Assembly (NCBI RefSeq): GCF_014645695.1
Contig: NZ_BMMF01000010.1
Span: 159,892-223,891, forward strand
Direction: 5' to 3'
Source of the DNA: Salinarimonas ramus
GTDB taxonomy: Bacteria > Pseudomonadota > Alphaproteobacteria > Rhizobiales > Beijerinckiaceae
Length of the DNA: 64,000 nt
The notes below the pieces were generated by a model, which saw only the letters and a list, made by a program, of their open reading frames with translations, had not been told where the DNA came from and did no database searches. The position numbers and the translations under genes are program-made. Positions 33,331 through 41,007 of the stretch are shown here, piece by piece. Numbering within the stretch: position 1 is the stretch's first letter; each line of letters starts with the position of its first letter.

Positions 33331-34683
33331 TCACGCGACGGCGCGGATGACGCGCCCGACCTTGTCGACGATCTCGCCGATCTGGTCCTCGGAGATGATC
33401 AGCGGCGGGGTCAGCGCGATCGTGTCCGCGGTGATGCGGATGACGACGTCGTGCTCGCGGAAGGCGCGGTCCATCGCCTCGAAGGCGCGCTTGCCGACGC
33501 CGTCCTCGCGCGAGGCGAGATCGATGGCGCCGACGAGGCCCACGGTCCGGATGTCGAGCACGTTCGGCAGCTCGCGCAAGGACATCATCGCGTCCGCCCA
33601 GATCGGCTCGAGCGTGCGCACGCGCTCGAACAGGTTCTCGTCGCGATAGACGTCGAGGGTCGCGAGCGCGGCGGCGCAGGCGAGCGGATGGCCGGAATAG
33701 GTGTAGCCGTGGAAGAGCTCGATGACGTGCTCGGGGCCCTTCATGAAGGCGTCGTGCACGTGGCTGCGCACGATCACGCCGCCCATGGGCACGGTGCCCG
33801 AGTTCACCGCCTTGGCGAAGGTGATCATGTCGGGCACCACGCCGTAGCGCTCGGCCGCGAAGGCGAAGCCCAGGCGGCCGAAGCCGGAGATCACCTCGTC
33901 GAAGACGAGCAGGATGCCGTGCTTGTCGCAGATCTCGCGCAGGCGCTTCAGATAGCCCTTGGGCGGCGGCAGCACGCCCGTGGAGCCGGCCATCGGCTCC
34001 ACCACCACTGCGGCGATGGTCGAGGCGTCGTGGAGCGCGACGATGCGCTCGAGGTCGTCCGCGAGATGCGCGCCCCAGTCGGGCTCGCCCTTGGTGAAGG
34101 CCTGGTGCTCGCGCGAATAGGTGTGCGGCATGTGGTCGACGCCGGCCAGCAGCGTGCCGAAGAACTTGCGGTTCGAGACGATGCCGCCCACCGAGATGCC
34201 GCCGAAGCCCACGCCGTGATAGCCGCGCTCGCGGCCGATGAGGCGCGTCTTCTGGCCCTGGCCGGAGACGTTCCAGTAGGCGAGCGCGATCTTGAGCGCA
34301 GTGTCGATGGCTTCCGAGCCGGAATTCGTGAAGAAGACGTGGTCGAGATCGCCCGGCGCCATCTGCGCGATGCGCGCGGCCGCCGCGAAGCCGTGCGGAT
34401 GCCCGAACTGGAAGGCGGGCGAATAGTCGAGCTCCGCCGCCTGGCGCTGGATCGCCGCGACGATCGGGTCGCGCGCATGGCCCGCGTTGCAGGACCAGAG
34501 GCCGGCGATGCCGTCGATCACCTGGCGCCCGTCCGGCGTCGTGTAGTGCATGTCCTTCGCGCCCACGATCATGCGCGGGTTCTGCTTGAAGGCGCGATTG
34601 GCGGTGAAGGGCATCCACCAGGATGAGAGGTCGTTGGGCGCCATCACGTCGTTGGCCGCCCGCATCGTCGTCCCGGTATCCAT
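33331..34683 (-). CDS. Class III aminotransferase, omega-amino acid:pyruvate type
   Basis: The frame is open to 34989, but ATG 34683 (MDTGTTMRAANDVMAPND) follows GGAAGGA and gives 450 residues, the usual size. The N-terminal SSWWMPFTANRAFKQNPR is highly characteristic of omega-amino acid (beta-alanine):pyruvate aminotransferases. PLP-binding features are FTNSGSEAIDTALKIA, the DEV of LLVFDEVISGFGRLG, and the Schiff-base lysine in MITFAKAVNSGTVPMGG. It transfers amino groups from beta-alanine, taurine-like or other terminal amines to pyruvate. Followed by the isochorismatase-like hydrolase gene. Confidence 0.92.
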   Translation of the reverse strand: MDTGTTMRAANDVMAPNDLSSWWMPFTANRAFKQNPRMIVGAKDMHYTTPDGRQVIDGIAGLWSCNAGHARDPIVAAIQRQAAELDYSPAFQFGHPHGFAAAARIAQMAPGDLDHVFFTNSGSEAIDTALKIALAYWNVSGQGQKTRLIGRERGYHGVGFGGISVGGIVSNRKFFGTLLAGVDHMPHTYSREHQAFTKGEPDWGAHLADDLERIVALHDASTIAAVVVEPMAGSTGVLPPPKGYLKRLREICDKHGILLVFDEVISGFGRLGFAFAAERYGVVPDMITFAKAVNSGTVPMGGVIVRSHVHDAFMKGPEHVIELFHGYTYSGHPLACAAALATLDVYRDENLFERVRTLEPIWADAMMSLRELPNVLDIRTVGLVGAIDLASREDGVGKRAFEAMDRAFREHDVVIRITADTIALTPPLIISEDQIGEIVDKVGRVIRAVA

Positions 34684-35113
34684 GCCGCCGTCCTTCCCAT
34701 GTTCTCCGCGCGCCGCATCGGGCCGCGCGCCGCCCACGAGGGCGTCCGTGCGGGCGATGCTAGCAGGCCCCGCGCCGGAAGGGAAAGCGCCCGCGAATTC
34801 GGATCCGGAGATCCGTAGGAGTGCGCACCCGACAGACAGGCCTTGCAATTCCCGGCCGGCGCGCCCATCTTCCTCACAGCGCGACGTCGCCAGCGACGCG
34901 CGCTCCGTGGCCGGCGTCGGGAGGCGCCGCGCGCCGCCCGGTGTCCCGCAAGGGCAGGAACCGGACCGCGCTCCACGGCGTTCCAGCACCCCAAACTCGG
35001 CATCGAGCGGCGCCCCGTCATGCGCCTGTCGTCGGATTCCGGCACGTTAGCGCCACGGATGCGATCGCCGCTCGAGGGACCGAGGCCAACCAACAAGAAT
35101 GTAGTCGATAATC
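34684..35113. other. 430-nt intergenic stretch, no gene recognised
   Basis: Between the divergent aminotransferase gene and the small ORF at 35114. Several short frames cross it but none has a ribosome site or protein-like composition. The only structure noted is CGGATC-CGGA-GATCCG (34800-34815), a perfect 6-bp inverted repeat about 120 nt upstream of the aminotransferase ATG. The last 70 nt before 35114 are less GC-rich and presumably hold the promoter of that gene. Confidence 0.5.
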
Positions 35114-35326
35114 ATGCAGTTCGAAATTCAGCCCAACGTCGATCGTCGTCCCGATGGCGACACCTTCACCGTGGCCCGCCTCTTCGCCGCCGACGGCGCG
35201 CGCAGGCGCGACCTCAGCCACCTCATCGATCGCTCCTACCCCTATCAGTCGCTGCGCGAGCTGCGCTGGCACCTCGCCGAGCGCTTCGCCGTGCCGGTGA
35301 AGGGCGTCGAGATCCGCGCGGCCTGA
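35114..35326 (+). CDS. Small conserved-looking hypothetical protein
   Basis: 70 residues: MQFEIQPNVDRRPDGDTFTV, then a basic stretch and HLIDRSYPYQSLRELRWHLA, ending FAVPVKGVEIRAA. Predicted pattern is two beta strands then a helix, like a compact single domain. No clear ribosome site precedes the ATG. The evidence that it is real is the strong intrinsic terminator 58 nt after its stop and the third-position GC bias. I do not recognise the family. It stands alone, upstream of the DUF4164-zapA pair and separated from it by that terminator. Confidence 0.55.
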   Translation: MQFEIQPNVDRRPDGDTFTVARLFAADGARRRDLSHLIDRSYPYQSLRELRWHLAERFAVPVKGVEIRAA

Positions 35327-35383
35327 CATCGCGCCTGAGCGAGCCGGCCTAAGGGTCGGTAATGTCGTAGCGAATTCCAGTGG

Positions 35384-35412
35384 AAAGCGGCGAGCCTCGG
35401 CTTGCCGCTTTT
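35384..35412 (+). terminator. Intrinsic terminator after the small ORF
   Basis: AAAGCGGCGAGCC pairs with GGCTTGCCGCTTT (one G-U pair) around a tiny loop, then T and T-rich sequence. A long stem running into a TTTT tract makes this the most classical terminator in the window. It isolates 35114-35326 from the following DUF4164-zapA operon. Confidence 0.75.
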
Positions 35413-35463
35413 CGATTCCGGCCATAGCCTCGTCTTCCCGGCCGAAGCCAAGGGAGCGTGGGC

Positions 35464-35751
35464 ATGGCCCTTCCCCTCGACGAAGCGCTGTCGAAGCTCG
35501 ACGCGGCGGTCGCCGCGCTCGAAGCCGCCGTCACGCGTCGGCTCGAAGCCGAACGCAGCCGCTCGGATCTCGAGACCGAGCTGCAGATCATGCAGGACGA
35601 TCGCGCCCGTCTCGCCGTCGACCTCGAGAGCACCAGCCTGCGGCTGGAGACCCTCGAGGCCACGACGCGCGACGTCGAGGGTCGCGTCGGCCGTGCGCTC
35701 GTCGCCGTGCGCGCCGTGCTCGAGGAAGCCGGCGTCGCGCCGCACCTGTGA
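35464..35751 (+). CDS. DUF4164 coiled-coil protein, partner gene of zapA
   Basis: 95 residues from ATG 35464, seven bases after AGGGAG (a GTG two codons earlier is too close). The protein is almost entirely heptad-like: LDEALSKLDAAVAALEAAVT, RSRSDLETELQIMQDDRARL, then LESTSLRLETLEATTRDVEG. This small coiled-coil type is regularly found directly before zapA in rhizobia. It probably assists Z-ring or division functions, but no role is demonstrated that I know of. The stop lies 14 nt before the zapA start. Confidence 0.8.
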   Translation: MALPLDEALSKLDAAVAALEAAVTRRLEAERSRSDLETELQIMQDDRARLAVDLESTSLRLETLEATTRDVEGRVGRALVAVRAVLEEAGVAPHL

Positions 35752-35765
35752 GGGAGGTCACGGAC

Positions 35766-36179
35766 GTGCCGCAGATCAGCGTGCTCATCGCCGGCAAGAC
35801 CTACCGCATGGCCTGCGGAGAGGGCGAGGAGGCGCGGCTGGAAGGGCTCGCCGCCATGCTCGACGGCAAGATCACCGAGATGCGCGCCGCCTTCGGCGAG
35901 ATCGGCGACATGCGCCTGCAGGTGATGGCGGCGATCACCTTCGCCGACCTGCTCGTGGACGCGCAGACCCGGATCTCCGCGCTCGAGGCGGAGAAGGCCG
36001 AGCTCGCGACGTTGCTGGCCAATGCCGACGAGCGCCGCCAGACGAGCGAGGACAAGATCGCCGTGGGCGTCGTTCGCGCAGCCGAGCGCGTCGAGCGCCT
36101 GGCCAAGAGCCTCGCCATCGGCCAGCAGGGCGCCGCCTCGCCGGGCACGGAGACCGGAGGCGAGCCGGGGACAGGCTGA
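35766..36179 (+). CDS. zapA: Cell division protein ZapA
   Basis: GTG 35766 (PQISVLIAGKTYRMACGEGE after the initiator) lies eight bases after GGGAGG and matches the family N-terminus; GTG 35748 overlapping the previous stop is less likely. 137 residues. The N-terminal ZapA domain is followed by a long helix (MLDGKITEMRAAFGEIGDMR, TFADLLVDAQTRISALEAEK). ZapA binds and cross-links FtsZ filaments at midcell. The C-terminal 40 residues are poorly conserved and glycine-rich. In an operon with DUF4164. Confidence 0.9.
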   Translation: MPQISVLIAGKTYRMACGEGEEARLEGLAAMLDGKITEMRAAFGEIGDMRLQVMAAITFADLLVDAQTRISALEAEKAELATLLANADERRQTSEDKIAVGVVRAAERVERLAKSLAIGQQGAASPGTETGGEPGTG

Positions 36180-36181
36180 TC

Positions 36182-36454
36182 TCAGCCCTCGTCCGTACCT
36201 CGCGACATCGCGTCCGGGTCCGCACCCGTGCCCGTCTCACGCTTGGATCGCGCGTCCTCGTCGCGTCCGGACCAGCCGGCGGCTGCGCGCTTGACGGCGT
36301 CGTCCGCGGAGCCGTCGGGCGCCTCTTCCTCCGGCTTGGCGCCGAAATGCATGCTCCCCTCCTCCGTGGCGGGCCGCTCCAGCGCGCGCGCGACGTCACG
36401 GGGATCCTCGGTCTTGCGACCGACGGGATCGTCGCGATCGGGAGAGCGGTTCAT
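36182..36454 (-). CDS. Small, highly hydrophilic hypothetical protein
   Basis: 90 residues starting MNRSPDRDDPVGRKTEDPRD and ending in a charged, glycine-rich tail. There are almost no hydrophobic residues, so it should be intrinsically disordered. The ATG at 36454 overlaps the preceding gene's stop (ATGA) and has GGAG eight bases upstream. Its stop is 2 nt from the zapA stop. Composition is like small stress-associated hydrophilic proteins, but no family is recognised. Confidence 0.5.
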   Translation of the reverse strand: MNRSPDRDDPVGRKTEDPRDVARALERPATEEGSMHFGAKPEEEAPDGSADDAVKRAAAGWSGRDEDARSKRETGTGADPDAMSRGTDEG

Positions 36455-36645
36455 CGCTCGCCCTCCGCCGCGTCGGCCTGGCCGAGCTTCGCGCGGCCCT
36501 GGAGGCCGGCGCTCCCCGGCGCCGTCGCGTCGTGCGCGCCGGGATCGGCGCGGTTCTGCGGGGTGAGGATCGGGCGGCCCGCGGCGTTGCGGGCGGCCTC
36601 GCGTGCCGCCTGGCGGCGGGCTTCGTCGTTCGTCGTCTCGGGCAT
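36451..36645 (-). CDS. Small hydrophilic hypothetical protein
   Basis: 64 residues: MPETTNDEARRQAAREAARN, then AAGRPILTPQNRADPGAHDA and a charged tail. ATG 36645 has GGAGG five bases upstream, a strong site; an ATG four codons earlier lacks one. Translationally coupled to the 90-residue protein through ATGA. Divergent from the mltB-like gene. No recognised domain; likely disordered or helical. Confidence 0.55.
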   Translation of the reverse strand: MPETTNDEARRQAAREAARNAAGRPILTPQNRADPGAHDATAPGSAGLQGRAKLGQADAAEGER

Positions 36646-36762
36646 GTGCGCCTCCATCTCGAGGGAGGAGGCGAACGCGCGCACGCGCTTCGGGTTCGTC
36701 CAGCACGTTCTCGACCGCGCGTTTTCCATCTCTTTACCATGAATGGCGACGATGCTCGGGCC

Positions 36763-37989
36763 ATGACCAGACGAATCGCTCCCCAGCGCGCCCGGCGCGC
36801 CCTCATCGCCTTCGCCCTCGCCGCCGCGGCGGGTGCGACCGCCCTCCCCGGCCCCGCCGCCGCGCAGGCGCAATACCGCTCCTGCCTGTCGGAGCTGCGC
36901 GACCAGGCGTCGCGCAACAACGTCTCCGCCGCGACCTTCGATCGCGCGCTCGCCGGCGTCGAGCCGGACATGAGCCTGCTCGAGCTCCTCGACCGACAGC
37001 CGGAATTCCGCACCGCCATCTGGGACTACATCGGCGGGCTCGTCGACGAGGAGCGCGTGGAGGACGGGCGCCGCGCCATGGCGCAATACCCCAACGCCTT
37101 GGCCGTCGCCGAGGAGCGGTGGGGCGTCGACCGGCACGTGATCGCCGCCATCTGGGGCGTCGAGTCGAATTACGGGCGCAACATGGGCAAGCGCCCGCTG
37201 CTGCAATCGCTCTCGACGCTGGCCTGCTTCGGCCGGCGCCAGAGCTTCTTCCGCGGCGAGCTCTTCGCCACGCTGCAGATCCTGGAGCGCGGCGAGATTC
37301 CCGTCGAGCAGCTCACCGGCTCGTGGGCCGGCGCCTTCGGGCAGACGCAGTTCATCCCCTCGACCTACCAGCGCATCGCGGTGGATTTCGACGGCGACGG
37401 GCGTCGCGACATCGTTGGCTCGACGGTGGACGCGCTCGGCTCGACGGCGAACTATCTCGCCCGCTCGAACTGGCAGGCCGGCGAGCCCTGGGGTTACGAG
37501 GTGCGGCTTCCCGCCGGCTTCTCCGAGAGCCGGACCGGGCGGCGCAACAAGCGCGCGCTCTCCGACTTCGCCTCCATGGGCGTGACGCGCATCGACGGAT
37601 CGCGGCTGACCGGGCCGAGCCAGGCGGCGATCCTCGCACCCTCGGGCACGAACGGCCCGGCCTGGATCGTCTTCCGGAACTTCGACGCGATCTATTCCTA
37701 CAATCAGGCGGAATCCTACGCCCTCGCGATCGCGTTGCTCTCGGACCGGCTCGCCGGGCGCCCCGGCATCCAGACGCCCTGGCCCACCAACGATCCTCCG
37801 CTCTCGCGGGAGGAGCGCCGCGAGGTGCAGGTGCAGCTCCTGCGCCGGGGCTACGCCATCGGCGAGGTCGACGGCATCATCGGCTCGAAGACCCGCGAGG
37901 CGATCCAGGACATGCAGCGGCGCATGGGCCAGGAGCCGACGGGGCGCGCGGGCAAGCTCTTCCTCGACGCGCTGCGCGCCGGCGGCTGA
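36763..37989 (+). CDS. Lytic murein transglycosylase, MltB type, with peptidoglycan-binding domain
   Basis: Start at ATG 36763 (MTRRIAPQRARRALIAFALA), which opens a clear signal peptide ending GPAAAQA; in-frame ATG 36739 would place eight extra residues before it. 408 residues. The catalytic glutamate is in VIAAIWGVESNYGRNMGKRP near residue 128, followed by SWAGAFGQTQFIPSTYQR and AVDFDGDGRRDI. The last 60 residues are a PG_binding_1 domain (LRRGYAIGEVDGIIGSKTRE). No lipobox, so it is probably periplasmic and soluble. Cleaves glycan strands with formation of anhydromuropeptides. Stops 6 nt from the convergent lipoprotein gene. Confidence 0.92.
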   Translation: MTRRIAPQRARRALIAFALAAAAGATALPGPAAAQAQYRSCLSELRDQASRNNVSAATFDRALAGVEPDMSLLELLDRQPEFRTAIWDYIGGLVDEERVEDGRRAMAQYPNALAVAEERWGVDRHVIAAIWGVESNYGRNMGKRPLLQSLSTLACFGRRQSFFRGELFATLQILERGEIPVEQLTGSWAGAFGQTQFIPSTYQRIAVDFDGDGRRDIVGSTVDALGSTANYLARSNWQAGEPWGYEVRLPAGFSESRTGRRNKRALSDFASMGVTRIDGSRLTGPSQAAILAPSGTNGPAWIVFRNFDAIYSYNQAESYALAIALLSDRLAGRPGIQTPWPTNDPPLSREERREVQVQLLRRGYAIGEVDGIIGSKTREAIQDMQRRMGQEPTGRAGKLFLDALRAGG

Positions 37990-37995
37990 GGCCGA

Positions 37996-38988
37996 TCAGG
38001 GCGCGCGCTCGACGGCGCGTGCCACGACGGAGCGGACGTCCGGGTCGCGCAGGAAGAGGTCGTGGTTGAGGACGCCCGATCCGAACTCGGATGCGTCCGC
38101 CACCGTGACGCCGAGCCCCGTCAGCCGTTCGCGATCCGCGGCGCCCGCGCGCACCACGCCGCCGGCGAGGCGGCGCGAGAGGGCGAGCGCTCGGTCGTTC
38201 TGCGCGGTGATCACGGTGATCTTGCGCGCGTCGACGCCGAGCCGCTCCACACCCTGCGCGAACAGGTCGATGTCGACGTCGGGCGACGCCAGCACCACGG
38301 CGCCGATGCGCGCCATGGCCGCGTCGCCGCCGCTGGCGCGCACGAAGCGCAGCGTCTCCAGCGTGAGGAGCGAGCCCATGGAATGGGCGACGACGTGCAC
38401 GCGCCCGCCGCTCTCGCTCTGGGCGAGCGTGAGAATCAGCTCCTCCAGCGCGTCGCGGGACCACAGCGCGCTCTCGCGATCGTAGCCGTAATCGAAGGTC
38501 GCGCCGCCGGACGGCCAGGTGAAGAGGCCCGTCGCCCCACGAAAGCCGATGCCGTCGGCGAGCTCGGCCGCACCGGACGCCGCCGTCTCGAAGGTCTCGC
38601 GATAGCCGTGGACGTAGACGAGCACGTCGCGCCCCACCGCCGCGCGGGCGAAGGCCTGCGCCGGCTCGGCCGTGACGACCGGACCGACGCCGACGACCGT
38701 CCAGTCGACGTCGAAGGGCGAGAGCGACGTGAAGAGCCCGTCGCCGGGCGGCGCCAGCGTCGCCTGCGCGAAGGCGAGGCCCGCCCCGCGTTCCGTGCCG
38801 AAGAAGGGCGAGGCGCCGGGATCGGCGGCGGGCGCGCGGGTCGTCGCGACGAGGAGCGGCCGGGTGACGTCCGCCGACGGCGCGGGGCTGGTGCCGGCGA
38901 TGTTGCAGGCGCCGAGGGACGTCGCGAGCGCCAGCGAGAGGCCGAGTGCGACGGCGCGCGGGGCGCGGGCGAAGGTCTGGGGAATCAT
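37996..38988 (-). CDS. Alpha/beta hydrolase lipoprotein (DUF900 type)
   Basis: ATG 38988 (MIPQTFARAPRAVALGLSLA) is used; ATG 38997 is an alternative and neither has a good ribosome site. 330 residues. The signal peptide ends at a lipobox TSLGACN, so it is likely membrane-anchored. Hydrolase features are VLVYVHGYRETFETA (oxyanion region), the nucleophile elbow VVAHSMGSLLTLE, VVLASPDVDIDLF and a candidate catalytic His in GVLNHDLFLRDP. DUF900 proteins are widespread and of unknown substrate. Overlaps nothing; converges on the transglycosylase. Confidence 0.85.
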   Translation of the reverse strand: MIPQTFARAPRAVALGLSLALATSLGACNIAGTSPAPSADVTRPLLVATTRAPAADPGASPFFGTERGAGLAFAQATLAPPGDGLFTSLSPFDVDWTVVGVGPVVTAEPAQAFARAAVGRDVLVYVHGYRETFETAASGAAELADGIGFRGATGLFTWPSGGATFDYGYDRESALWSRDALEELILTLAQSESGGRVHVVAHSMGSLLTLETLRFVRASGGDAAMARIGAVVLASPDVDIDLFAQGVERLGVDARKITVITAQNDRALALSRRLAGGVVRAGAADRERLTGLGVTVADASEFGSGVLNHDLFLRDPDVRSVVARAVERAP

Positions 38989-39088
38989 GGAGCACATGCG
39001 GCGGGACGGGGGCACGGGGGCGAGACGTGCCCTGCGTGCGCCGCGATCGTGGCGAGGTTGCGACCGTTCGCCGGCGCGCAGCCCGGGA

Positions 39089-39337
39089 TCAGACGAGAGA
39101 CTGCGCGCGTTGCGGCACGGTCACGGGCTCCGTCGAGACCTCGTGCCACCAGGTCCAGCACTCCGTCTCGATCGCCGGCATGACCGGACGCGCGGACGGG
39201 AAGCGGCGATCGGCGTTGAAGGCGTCGCGCAGGAGCGCGAGCCGCGCGTTGGCGGCGTTGCGCTGGTCCTCGTTGCCGACCTCGCGCACGTAGAGGAGGC
39301 GGGCGAAGATCTCGCGATTGGGCGGACGGGCGGCCAT
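39089..39337 (-). CDS. Small hypothetical protein
   Basis: 82 residues beginning MAARPPNREIFARLLYVREV with ATG eight bases after GGAGG. A middle helix (DQRNAANARLALLRDAFNAD) and a tryptophan-rich patch (ETECWTWWHEVSTEP) are notable. Only 3 nt separate it from the stop of the preceding gene (39341), so the two form a unit. No family recognised. Confidence 0.6.
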   Translation of the reverse strand: MAARPPNREIFARLLYVREVGNEDQRNAANARLALLRDAFNADRRFPSARPVMPAIETECWTWWHEVSTEPVTVPQRAQSLV

Positions 39338-39340
39338 GGA

Positions 39341-39664
39341 TCACGCCTCCGAAGCGAAGCTGCTGTCGTATTCGAGCTTGATCTGGTCCGCGTTGCGCGC
39401 GGCGTAGCCAGCGAAGCCCGCGGCGATGGTCTGCGGGGGCTGCTGCATGCCCATGGGCGTGGTCCCCATCAGCCCGCCGCCGGCGACGAGGGGCTGCTGG
39501 CGCTGCGGCTGCTGGCGAGGAGCCTCGCTCCCGCCCGCCTGGGGCTGCTCGAGCGCCTGCTTGAAGTCGGCATCGCCCGACGGCTCGCCGGGGATGCGCG
39601 GACCGCCGCCGACGAGACCAGGAACGATGACGCCGAGAGGATTGAACAGCTTATCGTTGCTCAT
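39341..39664 (-). CDS. Small hypothetical protein, Gln/Gly/Pro-rich
   Basis: 107 residues from ATG 39664 (MSNDKLFNPLGVIVPGLVGG); ATG 39688 upstream lacks a ribosome site. The centre is low complexity (QPQRQQPLVAGGGLMG), while the end (FAGYAARNADQIKLEYDSSF) looks folded. First gene of a two-gene unit with 39089-39337. The upstream region has a candidate promoter and palindromes. Unknown function; small size and composition are reminiscent of phage-derived proteins but I cannot support that. Confidence 0.55.
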   Translation of the reverse strand: MSNDKLFNPLGVIVPGLVGGGPRIPGEPSGDADFKQALEQPQAGGSEAPRQQPQRQQPLVAGGGLMGTTPMGMQQPPQTIAAGFAGYAARNADQIKLEYDSSFASEA

Positions 39665-39684
39665 AATTGACCGATGCTCTTCCT

Positions 39685-39731
39685 GCATCAAGATGCGTTA
39701 CAAACATAATCCGAGCCGCGGCGATATGCAA
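39685..39731 (-). promoter_or_regulatory. Candidate promoter with palindrome upstream of the two-gene unit
   Basis: On the minus strand TTGCAT (39731-39726), 17 nt, then TATGTT (39708-39703). At the expected start point lies the inverted repeat GCATC-AA-GATGC (39685-39696). The surrounding sequence is noticeably AT-richer than the rest of the window. Confidence 0.4.
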
Positions 39732-39767
39732 GCCGCGACGTAGGCAAAGCCGGCACGTCTCAGATTT

Positions 39768-39783
39768 TTACCCTTCAGGGTAA
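39768..39783. repeat. Palindrome TTACCCT-TC-AGGGTAA
   Basis: A perfect 7-bp inverted repeat in the 277-nt gap between the two-gene unit and meaB. It lies about 105 nt upstream of ATG 39664 and 160 nt upstream of meaB. An operator is the simplest reading, since no T-tract follows on either strand in the reading direction of a finished gene. Confidence 0.45.
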
Positions 39784-39941
39784 GCGAAGCGTATGCCATG
39801 ACCTGCATTCGATAGCAACGCCCATCGGCCCGCCCGGTTCGATCATGCGCCAGCTGCCCGCAGGCCACGCGCCGCTCGCGCCGCGGCGCGCGACGCGCTA
39901 GGTCGGAGCGCACGATCCGCTCCCCAAGGAGGCGCCACGCC

Positions 39942-40922
39942 ATGCCCGCCGTCGACCTGGCCACGCTCGAGGAGAAGCTCGTCGCCGGCGACCGCGCCGC
40001 GCTCGCGCGGGCGATCACGCTCGTCGAATCGAAGCGCGCGGACCGCCGCGCGCAGGCGGCGACGCTGCTGGACCGCCTCCTCCCGCGCACGGGGGGCGCC
40101 GTGCGCATCGGAATCACCGGCGTGCCCGGCGTGGGCAAGTCGACGCTCATCGATGCGCTGGGCACGCTCCTGACGGCGCGCGGCCACCGCCTCGCTGTGC
40201 TCGCCGTCGACCCCAGCTCCTCGCGCACCGGCGGCTCGATCCTCGGCGACAAGACGCGCATGGCGCGCCTCGCGGTCGACGAGAACGCCTATGTCCGCCC
40301 CTCCCCCTCGTCCGGCACGCTCGGCGGCGTCGCGGCGCGTACCCGCGAGACGATGCTCTTGTGCGAGGCGGCGGGCTTCGACGTGATCCTGGTGGAGACG
40401 GTGGGCGTCGGGCAGTCGGAGACGGCGGTGGCGGACCTCACCGACTTCTTCCTCGTGCTGATGCTGCCCGGCGCCGGCGACGAGCTGCAGGGCATCAAGA
40501 AGGGCGTGCTCGAGATCGCGGACATGATCGCGGTCAACAAGGCCGAGGGCGAGAACGCGGCCCGCGCCCGCGCCGCCGCGGCGGAATACAGGACGGCGCT
40601 GTCCATCCTCACGCCGGCGTCCAGCCTGTGGACGCCCCCCGTGGTCACGGTCTCGGGCCTGAACGGCGAGGGCCTCGACGCTCTGTGGGAGAAGATCCTC
40701 GACCATCGCGCCCGCCACGAGGCCAAGGGGCTGATCGCCGCGCGCCGACGCCGTCAGGACGTGAAGTGGCTCTGGGCGCTCGTCGACGAGCGCATGCGCC
40801 TGCGGCTCACCGCCGACCGCGAGACGAAGGACCTCGTGCGTCGCCTGGAGACCGCGGTGGGCGCGGGCGAGACCTCGGCGACGGCGGCGGCGGAAGAGAT
40901 CGCCCGCCATTTGCGCCTGTAG
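39942..40922 (+). CDS. meaB: Methylmalonyl-CoA mutase-associated GTPase MeaB
   Basis: 326 residues from an ATG behind AAGGAGG. G-protein motifs are the P-loop [15 protein letters not shown] near residue 60, [18 protein letters not shown] near 88, [13 protein letters not shown] near 150 and NKAEGEN near 200 (an NKxD variant). MeaB protects and reloads the B12-dependent methylmalonyl-CoA mutase, which in this group works in propionate use or the ethylmalonyl-CoA pathway. The mutase genes are not adjacent. It is followed 85 nt later by the DUF2336 gene on the same strand. Confidence 0.95.
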   Translation: MPAVDLATLEEKLVAGDRAALARAITLVESKRADRRAQAATLLDRLLPRTGGAVRIGITGVPGVGKSTLIDALGTLLTARGHRLAVLAVDPSSSRTGGSILGDKTRMARLAVDENAYVRPSPSSGTLGGVAARTRETMLLCEAAGFDVILVETVGVGQSETAVADLTDFFLVLMLPGAGDELQGIKKGVLEIADMIAVNKAEGENAARARAAAAEYRTALSILTPASSLWTPPVVTVSGLNGEGLDALWEKILDHRARHEAKGLIAARRRRQDVKWLWALVDERMRLRLTADRETKDLVRRLETAVGAGETSATAAAEEIARHLRL

Positions 40923-41007
40923 GCTTCATTTCGGTCGCCGGATTAACCGGAGAACAAAGAAGATCGTCTAGGCAGAGGAACGCGAGGAGAGTGGGGAGTA
41001 CACGCAA

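Noticed and set aside
36180..36260. Possible 6S RNA downstream of zapA
   Set aside because: zapA is a common neighbour of ssrS, but the sequence here is the end of a hydrophilic protein gene and shows no long rod-like hairpin with a central bubble.
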